DNA from: an uncultured Pseudomonadota bacterium
GTDB lineage: Bacteria > Pseudomonadota > Gammaproteobacteria > Steroidobacterales > Steroidobacteraceae
Assembly: GCA_903884105.1 (NCBI GenBank)
Contig: CAISDJ010000137.1
Span: 1 to 64,000, forward strand
DNA: 64,000 bases
Direction of reading: 5' to 3'
A program made the translations under genes and the position numbers. Within the stretch, counting starts at the first letter, position 1; every line of letters starts with the position of its first letter. Shown here piece by piece: positions 10,099 through 19,187 of the stretch. The notes under the pieces are model-generated. The model was not told where the DNA came from. It did not search any database and worked only from the letters and a program-made list of their open reading frames with translations.

Positions 10099-11946
10099 AT
10101 GAAGCCCATTTCGGTATCAGTCCTGCTCCTGGCCGCCAGCGCCGCCCTGCTAGGGGGCTGCGACAAGCCTGGCCCGAACCCCACCGAAGTGGCGGCCGGC
10201 CGGCAGCAGGAGGGCGACTCATTCAATGCGTTTCTGGCGAAGGCCTGGGAGGCCCGCCTGGCAGAGAGCCCTGAGCTCAGGTCCCGGCTTGGCCAGCGTG
10301 CCGACGACAACAAGTGGGATGACGTGTCGGTGGAAGCGCTTGACAAGCGCCAGTTCCGCATCCGCACCGAGCTCGCAAACATGCTGATGCTCGACTACAC
10401 CAAGCTCGATGCCGATCAGCGCGAGAGTTACGAGCTGTTCGAGAACGAGGCTGAGCGCCGCATCGAACTGCATCGCTGGCGCTTGTACCCGTTCCTCATC
10501 AACCCATACGACGGCCTGCATCTCGAGGTCCCCGCATTCCTCGTCAACGTGCACGTGATCAGGAACGATGCCGATGCGGAGGCCTACGTAGCGCGGCTCA
10601 GGGGCATTCAACCGTTGTTCCAGCAGGTGGAGGCGAGGCTGGCTGCGAGCGAGGCAGCCGGGATCATCCCGCCGAAATTCGTCTTCCCGCAGGTTGCGTC
10701 CGACATTCGCGATCTGCTGCAGGGCAGGCCATTCGATCGATCAACGTTCGACAGCCTTCTGCTCGAGGATTTCAGGGGCAAAGTCGCTGCCATTGATCTG
10801 CCTCAAGCGCGGCGGATCGCGCTGATCGAGTCGGCCACCGCCGCACTCGTCGAATCAGTCAAACCGGCCTACGACTCGCTGTCGCGAAAGCTCAAGCAGA
10901 TGGAGAAGAAGGCAACGGACGACGTCGGGGTCTCGAAGCTGCCGAGCGGTGAGGGTTACTACCGCGCGATGCTGCGCTTCTACACGACATCGGACCTCTC
11001 GCCAGGCGAAATGCACGAGATGGGCCTCGCCGAGGTTGCGCGGCTGCAGGGCGAGATTCTGGCCTTGAGCGAGAGGCTCGACACCACCGGGTCCTTGCCG
11101 CACCTGTTCAAGGCCATGAACAGTGGGCCCGACTCCCATTATCCGGACACGGAGGCAGGGCGCGCCGCCTACCTCAAGGAGGCGGCCGAACGCCTTGAAG
11201 CGGTACAGCCACGTCTCGGCAAGCTTTTCAGTGCGACACCTGACGAACCCCTCGTCGTCAAGCAAGTGGAATCGTTGCAGGAGCGATCAGCCGGCAAGGC
11301 GTTCTACGCGAGTGCGACTGTCGACAGCTCGCGGCCCGCAACGTACTACGTGAACCTCGCCCGTATGGCGGACCTGCCGAAGTACGAACTTGAGTCTCAG
11401 GCGTACCACGAAGGGTGGCCTGGCCAGCATCTTGAGCGATCAAGGACTCGTTCGCTCAAGTTGCTCCCGGCGTTCCGGCAGTCCTTCCCTGCCCCTGCAT
11501 TCACGGAGGGCTGGGGACTTTACGCGGCACGACTCGCCAAGGAAGTGGGCGGCTACGATACTGCAGCAGCCGAGTACGGCAGACTCGTCATGGAGTTGAA
11601 TCGTGCTGCAGGCCTTGTCGTCGATACCGGCATGCATACGCGAAAGTGGACGCGGCAGCAGGCCATCCAGTACTGCCTCGACAACACGCCCATGGCGCGT
11701 GATTTGGCGGCAGAGGCGGTCGAGCAGATCAGCGTGTCACCAGGCCAGATCGCGGCCCATACAGTGGGATTGTTGCGAATCCTGGAGCTTCGCCAGCGTG
11801 CGGCGAGTGAACTCGGCGACCGGTTCGACATCCGTGAATTTCACGACGCGGTGCTGGCCAACGGACCCGTCCCGCTGAATGCTCTGACTCGTGAGGTCGA
11901 TACTTACATCAAGCTCAAGCGCGCACCCGGAAAAACGGGTCCCTAG
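10099..11946 (+). CDS. DUF885-family lipoprotein, putative metallopeptidase-like
   Basis: A 615-residue protein with a lipoprotein signal (lipobox LLGGC, Cys 21). The body matches DUF885 proteins, helical and zinc-peptidase-like in fold. Near the C-terminal third it has YHEGWPGQHLE, where most members carry HExxPGHH, and then FTEGWGLYAARLAKE, the usual partner motif. The Q in place of the first of the paired histidines could alter metal binding. Family members are presumed peptidases of the cell envelope; no substrate can be inferred. Its 3' end overlaps that of the convergent TauE gene by four bases. Confidence 0.85.
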   Translation: MKPISVSVLLLAASAALLGGCDKPGPNPTEVAAGRQQEGDSFNAFLAKAWEARLAESPELRSRLGQRADDNKWDDVSVEALDKRQFRIRTELANMLMLDYTKLDADQRESYELFENEAERRIELHRWRLYPFLINPYDGLHLEVPAFLVNVHVIRNDADAEAYVARLRGIQPLFQQVEARLAASEAAGIIPPKFVFPQVASDIRDLLQGRPFDRSTFDSLLLEDFRGKVAAIDLPQARRIALIESATAALVESVKPAYDSLSRKLKQMEKKATDDVGVSKLPSGEGYYRAMLRFYTTSDLSPGEMHEMGLAEVARLQGEILALSERLDTTGSLPHLFKAMNSGPDSHYPDTEAGRAAYLKEAAERLEAVQPRLGKLFSATPDEPLVVKQVESLQERSAGKAFYASATVDSSRPATYYVNLARMADLPKYELESQAYHEGWPGQHLERSRTRSLKLLPAFRQSFPAPAFTEGWGLYAARLAKEVGGYDTAAAEYGRLVMELNRAAGLVVDTGMHTRKWTRQQAIQYCLDNTPMARDLAAEAVEQISVSPGQIAAHTVGLLRILELRQRAASELGDRFDIREFHDAVLANGPVPLNALTREVDTYIKLKRAPGKTGP

Positions 11947-12698
11947 CGCCACATCGTTGCGAAGGCCATGAAGGCCGTCATGCAGAGCAGGAAGACACCG
12001 AATCCACGACGCAAGCTGGTTGCCGGTACGCGTGTCGCGAGCCACTGGCCTCCTGCGCTGGCGAGTACGCCAATCGCGATGAAGAGACCGATGGTCCGCC
12101 AGTCCACCGCCTGACCCGCCAGATCCAGCAAGTGCAGGTGCTTGGCGAATCCGATGGCGGAACTGAGTGCGATCACGACGAGGCTGGTTCCGGTTGCGAG
12201 GCGCAATGAAAGGCCGCCCAGCAGCATCAGTGACGGTACGGAGAGAAAGCCGCCGCCGACACCAACCAGACCACTGAGAATGCCGACGACCAGCCCAGCG
12301 CCACTCAGGCAGAAGGGACGACACAGGCGCGGCTGCACTTCCTTCGGACTCAGCATGCGATAGGCGGCAGGCAACAGCAGCGCAGCGAAGATGAGCATCT
12401 GCACACTGCCGGAAAGCCACTGCGAGGCCCACGCGCCGACGAACGCGCCCGCCATCGACGGCAATCCGAACCAGGTCACGCTGCGCCAGTGCACCTGCTT
12501 CAGGACTGTGCTGGAAGCGGCGCCTACTGCTGCGATGACGGCGACGATCGCGAGCGACTCCGCAATCGCACTCTTTTCAGGGTGCCCTATGAGGAACACC
12601 AGAATCGGCACAGTCAGGATGGAGCCGCCCGACCCGAGCAAGCCGAGGCTCGCACCGACGAGCACCGCGCCCAGCAAAGGGGCGAGCAGGGCAATCAT
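11943..12698 (-). CDS. TauE/SafE-family sulfite/sulfur anion exporter
   Basis: A 251-residue inner-membrane protein with about eight hydrophobic segments and the glycine-rich repeat motifs typical of DUF81/TauE (GLLGSGGSILTVPILVFLIG near the start; GLVGVGGGFLSVPSLMLLGG in the second half). Members export sulfite, sulfoacetate or related anions. It is 33 bases downstream of the persulfide-sensor-like ArsR gene and most likely co-transcribed, which points to removal of sulfite made during sulfide oxidation. The repeated motif reflects the internal duplication known in the family. Confidence 0.85.
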   Translation of the reverse strand: MIALLAPLLGAVLVGASLGLLGSGGSILTVPILVFLIGHPEKSAIAESLAIVAVIAAVGAASSTVLKQVHWRSVTWFGLPSMAGAFVGAWASQWLSGSVQMLIFAALLLPAAYRMLSPKEVQPRLCRPFCLSGAGLVVGILSGLVGVGGGFLSVPSLMLLGGLSLRLATGTSLVVIALSSAIGFAKHLHLLDLAGQAVDWRTIGLFIAIGVLASAGGQWLATRVPATSLRRGFGVFLLCMTAFMAFATMWR

Positions 12699-12731
12699 GT
12701 GTCCCGCCTGTCGCCTTGCGTCAAGATCGGT

Positions 12732-13097
12732 CTACTTTGCACAGAAGATGTCCTGCAACACGCCAAGCACCCGGCGCACATCCCCGTCAGGGACCGAATA
12801 CGTGATGGTCTGCGCCTGACGCTCGGCCGTGACCATGCCACCTGCGCGCAACACGGCAAGGTGTTGCGACAACGCGGACTGGCTGAGGTCCACCTCCTCA
12901 TTCAATTCGCTGACCGACAGCGGCTTGTCCAGCAGCGCACACAGGATGCACAGGCGCTGTTCGTTGGCGAGCGCCTTCAGGAACGCCGACGCCTCGGCGG
13001 CATGCGCCAGGATTTCACCGGGTGCGAGCGCCGTCTTGCCGACGACCCGGGTTTTCGCCCCGGAACGGGCCTGTTTCAGGCGGGTGCTGGTGCTCAT
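12732..13097 (-). CDS. ArsR-family repressor of the BigR/SqrR persulfide-sensor type
   Basis: A 121-residue winged-helix protein. The recognition region is SVSELNEEVDLSQSALSQHLAVLR-like, covering residues 61-84. Cysteines lie at 50, 53 and 119. The spacing from C53 (ILC) to C119 (IFC) is 66 residues, the same as between the two redox cysteines of SqrR (C41/C107) and BigR. That pair forms a tetrasulfide with persulfides in known members. No metal-site motif such as ELCVCDL is seen. It would repress itself, TauE and the divergent YgaP-RND-SQR genes until reactive sulfur appears. The predicted promoter places the start site at or next to the ATG, so the message may be leaderless. Confidence 0.88.
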   Translation of the reverse strand: MSTSTRLKQARSGAKTRVVGKTALAPGEILAHAAEASAFLKALANEQRLCILCALLDKPLSVSELNEEVDLSQSALSQHLAVLRAGGMVTAERQAQTITYSVPDGDVRRVLGVLQDIFCAK

Positions 13098-13103
13098 GGG
13101 CTC

Positions 13104-13144
13104 ATGATATCAGTATTGACTAAATTAGTAAACGCTAATATACC
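13104..13144. promoter_or_regulatory. divergent promoters with palindromic BigR-type operator
   Basis: The palindrome TAAATTAG-TAAACG-CTAATATA (13121-13142) matches in 7 of 8 arm positions. On the plus strand, TTGACT (13116-13121) and TATACC (13139-13144) are 17 bases apart. On the minus strand, TTTACT (127-132 of 13 kb, i.e. 13127-13132) and TATCAT (13104-13109) are also 17 apart. The operator covers both -35 boxes and most of the plus-strand -10, so one bound repressor would block both directions. AT-rich palindromes of this kind are known BigR/SqrR targets. Confidence 0.75.
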
Positions 13145-13432
13145 GTGATCCATCGGGGCGGGGCCTCGGCACCGGCGATGGGCTTTTAGAATGTCACTCT
13201 TGCACAACACATGTCCGGACGGTAGCGGGTCGATTCGCCAGGAAGCAGCGTTGCCGGTATCCGGTCTCCCGCTGCCCGCTAGGTCGTTACGTAGTGTTCC
13301 CGGACTCGCTCGTGACCGGATAGCGAGCATTATGCCGCGCCTGCTTGATGTTCCGCGCCAAGTACCGCCGACACGGTTGCCTGCCCGAACTGTCGCGCAC
13401 CCTTCTTCCATCCTTTGTTGCGGAGATTTCAC
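13145..13432 (+). other. long 5' leader before the YgaP-type gene, no gene seen
   Basis: About 280 bases separate the predicted start site from the first ATG. A hairpin closed by CCATCG/CGATGG (about 13150-13182) is followed by GCTTTTAG and could act as a weak terminator or attenuator. No convincing small reading frame or recognised riboswitch was found. Confidence 0.4.
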
Positions 13433-13633
13433 ATGAGCATCGACCGTTTCGTCCTCGCGTTTGCCGGCACCGTGGTCCTGGTGAGCCTGGGTCTCGGACT
13501 CTATGTCAGTGCCAACTGGTTCTGGCTGACGGCGTTCGTCGGCGCCAACCTGCTGCAGTCCTCGTTCACCGGCTTCTGTCCGCTGGCGATCATCCTGAAG
13601 AAAGCGGGCGTCAAGGCCGGCGCGGCATTCTGA
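13433..13633 (+). CDS. YgaP-type small membrane protein (DUF2892)
   Basis: A 66-residue inner-membrane protein with two hydrophobic helices around residues 6-26 and 28-46, then a basic C-terminus. The segment [17 protein letters not shown] is characteristic of DUF2892, the membrane part of YgaP. Unlike E. coli YgaP it lacks the N-terminal rhodanese domain. GGAG lies about seven bases before the ATG. It is the first gene of the presumed persulfide-induced operon and is followed after 14 bases by the RND adaptor. The conserved Cys in GFCP may take part in sulfur handling; this is inference. Confidence 0.85.
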   Translation: MSIDRFVLAFAGTVVLVSLGLGLYVSANWFWLTAFVGANLLQSSFTGFCPLAIILKKAGVKAGAAF

Positions 13634-13647
13634 TCCCGTAGAGGTTC

Positions 13648-14694
13648 ATGACCATGGTTCCATGTCGCCATCTCGCTCCGCTGCTGTTCCTGTGTGGAAC
13701 GGTCAGTGCCAGCGGCTACGCCGCCGAACCGCTGCCGACGCTCACCATCCAGCGCGAAAGCGCACCGCTCGAACGACGCGTTGATGGAACCATCGAGGCG
13801 GTGAATCAGGGAACAGTCTCCGCACAGACGTCGGGTCGGGTGCTCGAAGTGCTCTACGACGTGAATGACTTCGTACCCGCCGGTGCGGTGATCGTGCGCT
13901 TGAAGAATACCGAACAACGGGCCGGACTGGATCAGGCCCAGGCTGCCCTGACGGAAGCAACGGCACGTGAGGCTGAAGCCCGCACGCGGTTTGATCGTAT
14001 CGCGGGTCTGCTCGCGGATCGCGCCGTCTCCCGCCAGCAATACGACCAGGCGCTGGCCGACCGCGATGCCGCCGCCGCTCGGCTGGCCGCCGCACGCGCC
14101 GGGTTGAGTGCTGCGCGCGAGGGCGTCAGCTATACCGAAGTCCGCTCGCCGTATGCTGGTGTCGTCACGCGCCGACTGGTGCAGGCCGGCGAATCGGTAC
14201 AGCCAGGCACTCCCCTGATGAGTGGACTGTCGCTGCAGTACCTGCGCGTCAATGTCGACTTGCCCCAGAGCCTTGTCGAGAATGTTCGCGTGATCCGCAA
14301 GGCAGCGATCTATGTCAACGGTCGACGCATTGATGCAACGAAGCTCACCTTGTCGCCGCAGGCCTCTCCGGAGACCAACACCTTCCGCGTCCGGGTGGAC
14401 CTGCCAGAAAACGCCGCCGACCTGTATCCCGGCATGTTCGTGAAAGTGGCATTCGTCGTCGGCGAGTCCGAGCGCTTGCTGATTCCGGTCAAGACACTCG
14501 TCGAGCGCAGTGAAGTGACTGCCGTGTACGTCCAGGGAGCCGAGGGCCATATCGCCCTCAGGCAGGTCCGTGTCGGGCATCGCTTTGACGACAGGGTTGA
14601 AGTCCTCGCGGGGCTTGACCCTTCCGAGGTGCTGATCACCGATCCCCTCCTTGCGCTCGAGCAGCTGCGCACCGGCGCTGCCAAAAAGGATTGA
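13648..14694 (+). CDS. RND efflux periplasmic adaptor (HlyD/MFP family)
   Basis: A 348-residue membrane-fusion protein with a cleavable N-terminal signal (to about residue 26). The lipoyl/barrel-sandwich half-motifs are GTVSAQTSGRVLEVLYDVND and VRSPYAGVVTRRLVQAGESV, flanking a helical hairpin near residues 90-150. A beta-barrel and membrane-proximal domain follow. ATG 13648 is only three bases from an AGAGG; the in-frame ATG at 13654 is better spaced, so the start is uncertain by two codons. The stop overlaps the ribosome-binding region of the RND pump gene, indicating tight coupling. It would join pump and TolC-type channel across the periplasm. Confidence 0.9.
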   Translation: MTMVPCRHLAPLLFLCGTVSASGYAAEPLPTLTIQRESAPLERRVDGTIEAVNQGTVSAQTSGRVLEVLYDVNDFVPAGAVIVRLKNTEQRAGLDQAQAALTEATAREAEARTRFDRIAGLLADRAVSRQQYDQALADRDAAAARLAAARAGLSAAREGVSYTEVRSPYAGVVTRRLVQAGESVQPGTPLMSGLSLQYLRVNVDLPQSLVENVRVIRKAAIYVNGRRIDATKLTLSPQASPETNTFRVRVDLPENAADLYPGMFVKVAFVVGESERLLIPVKTLVERSEVTAVYVQGAEGHIALRQVRVGHRFDDRVEVLAGLDPSEVLITDPLLALEQLRTGAAKKD

Positions 14695-14696
14695 CG

Positions 14697-17600
14697 ATGG
14701 ACTCCCCGAGACTCGGGCTGAGCGGCCGCATCGCAAAGCTGTTCCTGCGCAGCGAACTTACGCCGCTGCTTGCGCTGGCCGCGATGCTGCTCGGCGTGTT
14801 CGCCGTCCTCGTGACGCCACGCGAGGAAGAACCGCAGATCGATGTCACGATGGCGAACATCATCGTCCCGTTCCCGGGAGCCAGCGCGGAGCAGGTCGAG
14901 AGCCTGGTGTCGTCGCCGATGGAGCAGGTGCTGGGAGAGATCGATGGCGTCAAGCACGTGTACTCGGTATCGCGACCCGGCGCTGCGATCCTCACGGTCC
15001 AGTTCGATGTGGGCGAGCCCCGCAACGAAGCCATTGTCCGGCTCTACAACGCGGTGTATTCGAATCGGGACTGGCGCCCGCAAGGACTCGGCGTGCTGGA
15101 GCCGATCATCAAGCCGAAGGGCATTGATGACGTGCCGGTGCTCTCGCTGACGCTCTGGACGCAGGATGCCGACCGTGGAGCCTATGAGCTGCGCCAGGTC
15201 GCCCACGCGATCGAAGCCGAGATCAAGCGGGTCCCGGGCACGCGCAACGTCTACACCCTCGGCGGACCGGACGACACTGTCCATGTCTCACTCGACCCGC
15301 AGCGACTGGCCGGCCATGGCCTGACTGCGCTCGGTCTGATCGAGTCGTTGAAGGCAGCGAATGTCGTCCTGCAAGCGGGCGAGGTCGTGGGCGACGCTGG
15401 CGTGATTCCCGTGCAAGCCGGAGCGTTCCTGGCCCACCGCGATGACGTAGCCGAAGTGGTCGTCGGCATGCAGGAGGGACGTCCTGTCTATCTCGAGGAT
15501 GTCGCTGAGGTGAAAGCTGGTCCGGACCAGCCGGAACAGTATGTGAAGTTCGGTGCGGGCCCTGCTGCCGCCACACGAGGCATCTCGCTTTCCGGGGATG
15601 CGCCCGCTGTCACGATCGCCGTATCCAAGCAGCCAGGCCGCAACGCCATCGAAGTAACCGACCAGGTCATCGAGCGGGTCGAAGCCATCAAGGGCACCTT
15701 CATCCCGGAAGGCATCGAAACGACCGTCACGCGCAACTACGGCGAGACCGCCAATGACAAGGCGAAGAAGCTGATCCAGAAGCTGATGTTCGCCACCGTG
15801 TCCGTGATTGTGCTGGTCATCGTCGCAGTGGGCTGGCGGGAGGCCGTGGTAGTCGGTGCCGCGGTAATCGTCACGCTGGCGGCAACGCTCTTCGCGTCGT
15901 GGGCCTGGGGCTTCACGATCAACCGTGTCTCCTTGTTCGCGCTGATTTTCTCCATCGGCATTCTCGTGGACGATGCCATCGTCGTCGTCGAGAACATCCA
16001 TCGGCACATGCTCATGGGCGGTGGCGCTCCTGACGAGATCGTACCGAAGGCAGTCGATGAAGTCGGCGGCCCCACCATTCTCGCAACGTTCACCGTCATC
16101 GCGGCGTTGCTGCCCATGGCGTTCGTCAGCGGATTGATGGGGCCTTACATGGCGCCCATCCCGATCAACGCCAGCATGGGAATGATCATCTCGCTCGCGA
16201 TTGCCCTGGTGTTCACGCCGTGGTTGTCGCGTCGCCTGCTCGGCAATCTGCAGGCTACGCACGCAGCGCACGACTTGGGGCCGTCAAAAATAGATGCGCT
16301 GGCTGAGAGTATTCTGGGTCGGTTCCTGCGGGGGACGGACAGCCGCAAGCGTCGTCACCGTCTCTATGCGGGCACGGCCATCTCGATCCTCGTGGCGGTC
16401 TCGCTGGTCGGCCTGCAGTGGGTCGTCATGAAGATGCTGCCGTTCGATAACAAGTCGGAGTTCCAGATCGTCGTCGACCTGCCAGAGGGAACGGCGCTCG
16501 AAACCACGACCCGTGTGCTGGATGAACTGGCCGGTTCCGTTGCAACGCTCCCGGAGGTGACGGACTACCAGATCTATGCCGGCACGGCTGCGCCGATCAA
16601 CTTCAATGGACTGGTGCGTCAGTACTACCTGCGCGCAGGTCCGAACGTCGGCGACATCCAGGTGAACCTGACCGACAAGCACCAGCGCGACCGCAAGAGT
16701 CACGAAATCGCACTCGCTGCGCGCCCGGCGCTGACCGCGATCGGCGGGCGCTATGGCGCAACGGTGCAACTCGTGGAAGTCCCTCCCGGTCCGCCTGTCC
16801 AGGCGCCAATCGTGGCCGAGATCTACGGACCTTTCTACGCGGCGATGCGCTCGACCGCATTGCAGGTGCGGGATGTGTTCATGGCAACGCCCGACATTGT
16901 TGATGTCGATTCCAGCATCGAAAAGCCTTCGACCCGCTATGTAGTCAGTGTCGATCGTGGCAAGGCTGCGCTGCTTGGGGTCAGCCAGCAGGCGGTCGCG
17001 CAGACGCTGGCAATGGCGCTGTCCGGGCAGGATGCGACCTACCTGCATGCAGGTCGCGAACGCTATCCGGTGCCGGTCCGGCTCGAGTTGCCGGTGGCAG
17101 AGAAGAGCGAGATCGAAGCCGTGCTGGCGCTCGAGGTGCCGTCATCGGGCGGGAAGGGCATTCCGCTCTCCGAAGTTGTCACCGTCACCGAATCGACCTG
17201 GGACGGCGCGATTTACCACAAGGATCTGCTGCCGGTGGCGTACGTCACGGGGGACATGGCCGGGGACATCGACAGTCCGCTCTACGGCATGTTTGGCATC
17301 ATCGGCAAGCTGCGGGATGCCTACCCCGCGATCGAGCAACGCTTCATTTCCCAGCCGGCCAACCCCGAGGGCTTCTCGATCAAGTGGGACGGTGAGTGGC
17401 AGATCACCTACGAGACCTTCCGCGACATGGGGCTCGCGTACTCGGTGGGGCTGATCCTCATCTACCTGCTCGTGGTCGCGCAGTTCAAGTCGTACGCCGT
17501 GCCGCTTGTCATCATGGCGCCAATTCCGCTGACCATCATCGGCGTGATGCCGGGACATGCGCTCCTCGGCGCCCAGTTCACCGCGACTTCCATGATCGGC

Positions 17601-17915
17601 ATGATCGCGCTGGCCGGCATCATCGTGCGCAATTCCATCCTGCTGGTCGACTTCATCAATCTCGAGGTGGCGGCAGGTCGTGATCTCGTCGACGCCGTCA
17701 TCCGCGCCGCTGCGGTGCGCGCCAAGCCCATTGTCCTGACCGGGCTGGCTGCGATGATCGGCGCCTTCTTCATCATTGATGACCCGATCTTCAACGGACT
17801 CGCGGTGTCATTGATCTTCGGCATTCTCGTGTCCACCGCACTCACGCTCGTGCTCATACCTCTCCTGTACTGCAGCTATCTGCGCAGGGTCGGCACGGCT
17901 TCTCAAGGGGTCTAG
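14697..17915 (+). CDS. RND-family efflux pump, inner-membrane subunit
   Basis: A 1072-residue RND permease with the usual duplicated plan: one membrane helix, a large periplasmic loop, six helices, then a second loop and helices. Early motif TPREEEPQIDV. The proton-relay aspartates are in GILVDDAIVVVENIHR in TM4 (about 422-436). The second half carries the counterpart LAGIIVRNSILLVDF. AAGGA lies six bases before ATG 14697. It sits between the adaptor and the sulfide:quinone oxidoreductase gene, so the exported substrate may be a sulfur-containing metabolite such as a polysulfide or low-molecular-weight persulfide. That is inference from context; drug or metal export cannot be excluded. Confidence 0.93.
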   Translation: MDSPRLGLSGRIAKLFLRSELTPLLALAAMLLGVFAVLVTPREEEPQIDVTMANIIVPFPGASAEQVESLVSSPMEQVLGEIDGVKHVYSVSRPGAAILTVQFDVGEPRNEAIVRLYNAVYSNRDWRPQGLGVLEPIIKPKGIDDVPVLSLTLWTQDADRGAYELRQVAHAIEAEIKRVPGTRNVYTLGGPDDTVHVSLDPQRLAGHGLTALGLIESLKAANVVLQAGEVVGDAGVIPVQAGAFLAHRDDVAEVVVGMQEGRPVYLEDVAEVKAGPDQPEQYVKFGAGPAAATRGISLSGDAPAVTIAVSKQPGRNAIEVTDQVIERVEAIKGTFIPEGIETTVTRNYGETANDKAKKLIQKLMFATVSVIVLVIVAVGWREAVVVGAAVIVTLAATLFASWAWGFTINRVSLFALIFSIGILVDDAIVVVENIHRHMLMGGGAPDEIVPKAVDEVGGPTILATFTVIAALLPMAFVSGLMGPYMAPIPINASMGMIISLAIALVFTPWLSRRLLGNLQATHAAHDLGPSKIDALAESILGRFLRGTDSRKRRHRLYAGTAISILVAVSLVGLQWVVMKMLPFDNKSEFQIVVDLPEGTALETTTRVLDELAGSVATLPEVTDYQIYAGTAAPINFNGLVRQYYLRAGPNVGDIQVNLTDKHQRDRKSHEIALAARPALTAIGGRYGATVQLVEVPPGPPVQAPIVAEIYGPFYAAMRSTALQVRDVFMATPDIVDVDSSIEKPSTRYVVSVDRGKAALLGVSQQAVAQTLAMALSGQDATYLHAGRERYPVPVRLELPVAEKSEIEAVLALEVPSSGGKGIPLSEVVTVTESTWDGAIYHKDLLPVAYVTGDMAGDIDSPLYGMFGIIGKLRDAYPAIEQRFISQPANPEGFSIKWDGEWQITYETFRDMGLAYSVGLILIYLLVVAQFKSYAVPLVIMAPIPLTIIGVMPGHALLGAQFTATSMIGMIALAGIIVRNSILLVDFINLEVAAGRDLVDAVIRAAAVRAKPIVLTGLAAMIGAFFIIDDPIFNGLAVSLIFGILVSTALTLVLIPLLYCSYLRRVGTASQGV

Positions 17916-17918
17916 TCC

Positions 17919-19187
17919 ATGGCACGCATCGTCATTCTGGGAGCTGGGATCGGCGGCGTGCCGAGCGCCTACGAGCTGCGCAAGCTGCTCGGAAAGGAAC
18001 ACCGCATCACGCTTGTGGGCACCAGTCCCTATTTCGAGTTCACTCCCTCCAATCCCTGGGTGGCCGTGGGCTGGAGAACGCGTGAGGAAACCCGTGTCGA
18101 TCTCGCGGAACCGTTGGCAATGAAGGACATTGAGTGGGTTCCGCAAAAAGCGATCGCCATCGATGCGGAAGGATCGACCGTCACTGTTGCCGATGGCACC
18201 GTGCACAAGTACGACTATCTCGTGATCGCAACGGGTCCCCGCCTGGCCTTCGAAGAGGTTCCGGGTCTCGGACCCGATGGCTTCACGCAGTCGATCTGCA
18301 CCCAGGACCACGCGGCGTCAGCCTGGGCCGGCTACCAGGAGTTCCTGAAGAACCCCGGGCCCATCGTCATCGGGGCCGCACCGATGGCCAGCTGTTTCGG
18401 CCCCGCTTATGAGTTCGCGATGATCATCGATGCCGATCTGCGCAAGCGCAAGCTTCGCGACCGCGTGCCCATGACCTACGTCACCAGTGAGCCCTATATC
18501 GGCCATCTGGGCCTCGGCGGCGTCGGCGACAGCAAGGGACTGATGGAAAGCAAAATGCGCCAGCGGCACATCAAGTGGATCACGAATGCAAAGGTCACCT
18601 CCGTTGAAGCCGGCAAGGTCAATGTGATCGAGCTCGGTGAGGATGGGACCGTCAAGAAGGAGCATCAGCTGCCTTTCGCGTACAGCATGATCCTGCCGGC
18701 CTTCAAGGGCGTCGACGTAGTGGCAGCCGTGCCCGGGCTGTGCAATCCCCGTGGCTTCGTGCTGATCGATGCCCACCAGCGCAACCCGAAGTACAAGAAC
18801 ATCTTCTCCGCAGGCGTGTGTGTGGCGATTCCGCCGGTCGAGCCGACTCCAGTCCCGACGGGCGCACCCAAGACCGGCTACATGATCGAATCGATGGCGA
18901 CGGCGCTGGCCCACAACCTTGCGGCCGAGATCGCAGGCAAGCCTCCGGAATCGCGGGCGACCTGGAATGCCATCTGTCTCGCGGACTTCGGAGATACCGG
19001 TGCAGCCTTCGTGGCGCTGCCGCAGATCCCGCCGCGCAACGTCACCTGGGCGAAGGAGGGCAAATGGGTGCATCTGGCGAAGATCGCTTTCGAGAAGTAC
19101 TTCCTGCGCAAGATCCGTACCGGCGAAACGATTCCGGTCTATGAGAAGTACGTCCTCAAGGCCCTCGGCATCGAGCTGCTCAAGTGA
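17919..19187 (+). CDS. sqr: sulfide:quinone oxidoreductase
   Basis: A 422-residue FAD flavoprotein that oxidises sulfide to polysulfur and reduces quinone at the inner-membrane face. The FAD-binding motif GAGIGG is at 8-13 and a second dinucleotide-fold segment YLVIATGP at 100-107. Cysteines at 127 (SICTQD), 159 (MASCFGPAYEF) and 353 (AICLADFGDTG) align in position and context with the three catalytic cysteines 128, 160 and 356 known for the Acidithiobacillus enzyme. The basic C-terminal region is consistent with membrane attachment. It starts three bases after the RND gene and overlaps the TolC gene by four bases, so all are one operon. Confidence 0.88.
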   Translation: MARIVILGAGIGGVPSAYELRKLLGKEHRITLVGTSPYFEFTPSNPWVAVGWRTREETRVDLAEPLAMKDIEWVPQKAIAIDAEGSTVTVADGTVHKYDYLVIATGPRLAFEEVPGLGPDGFTQSICTQDHAASAWAGYQEFLKNPGPIVIGAAPMASCFGPAYEFAMIIDADLRKRKLRDRVPMTYVTSEPYIGHLGLGGVGDSKGLMESKMRQRHIKWITNAKVTSVEAGKVNVIELGEDGTVKKEHQLPFAYSMILPAFKGVDVVAAVPGLCNPRGFVLIDAHQRNPKYKNIFSAGVCVAIPPVEPTPVPTGAPKTGYMIESMATALAHNLAAEIAGKPPESRATWNAICLADFGDTGAAFVALPQIPPRNVTWAKEGKWVHLAKIAFEKYFLRKIRTGETIPVYEKYVLKALGIELLK

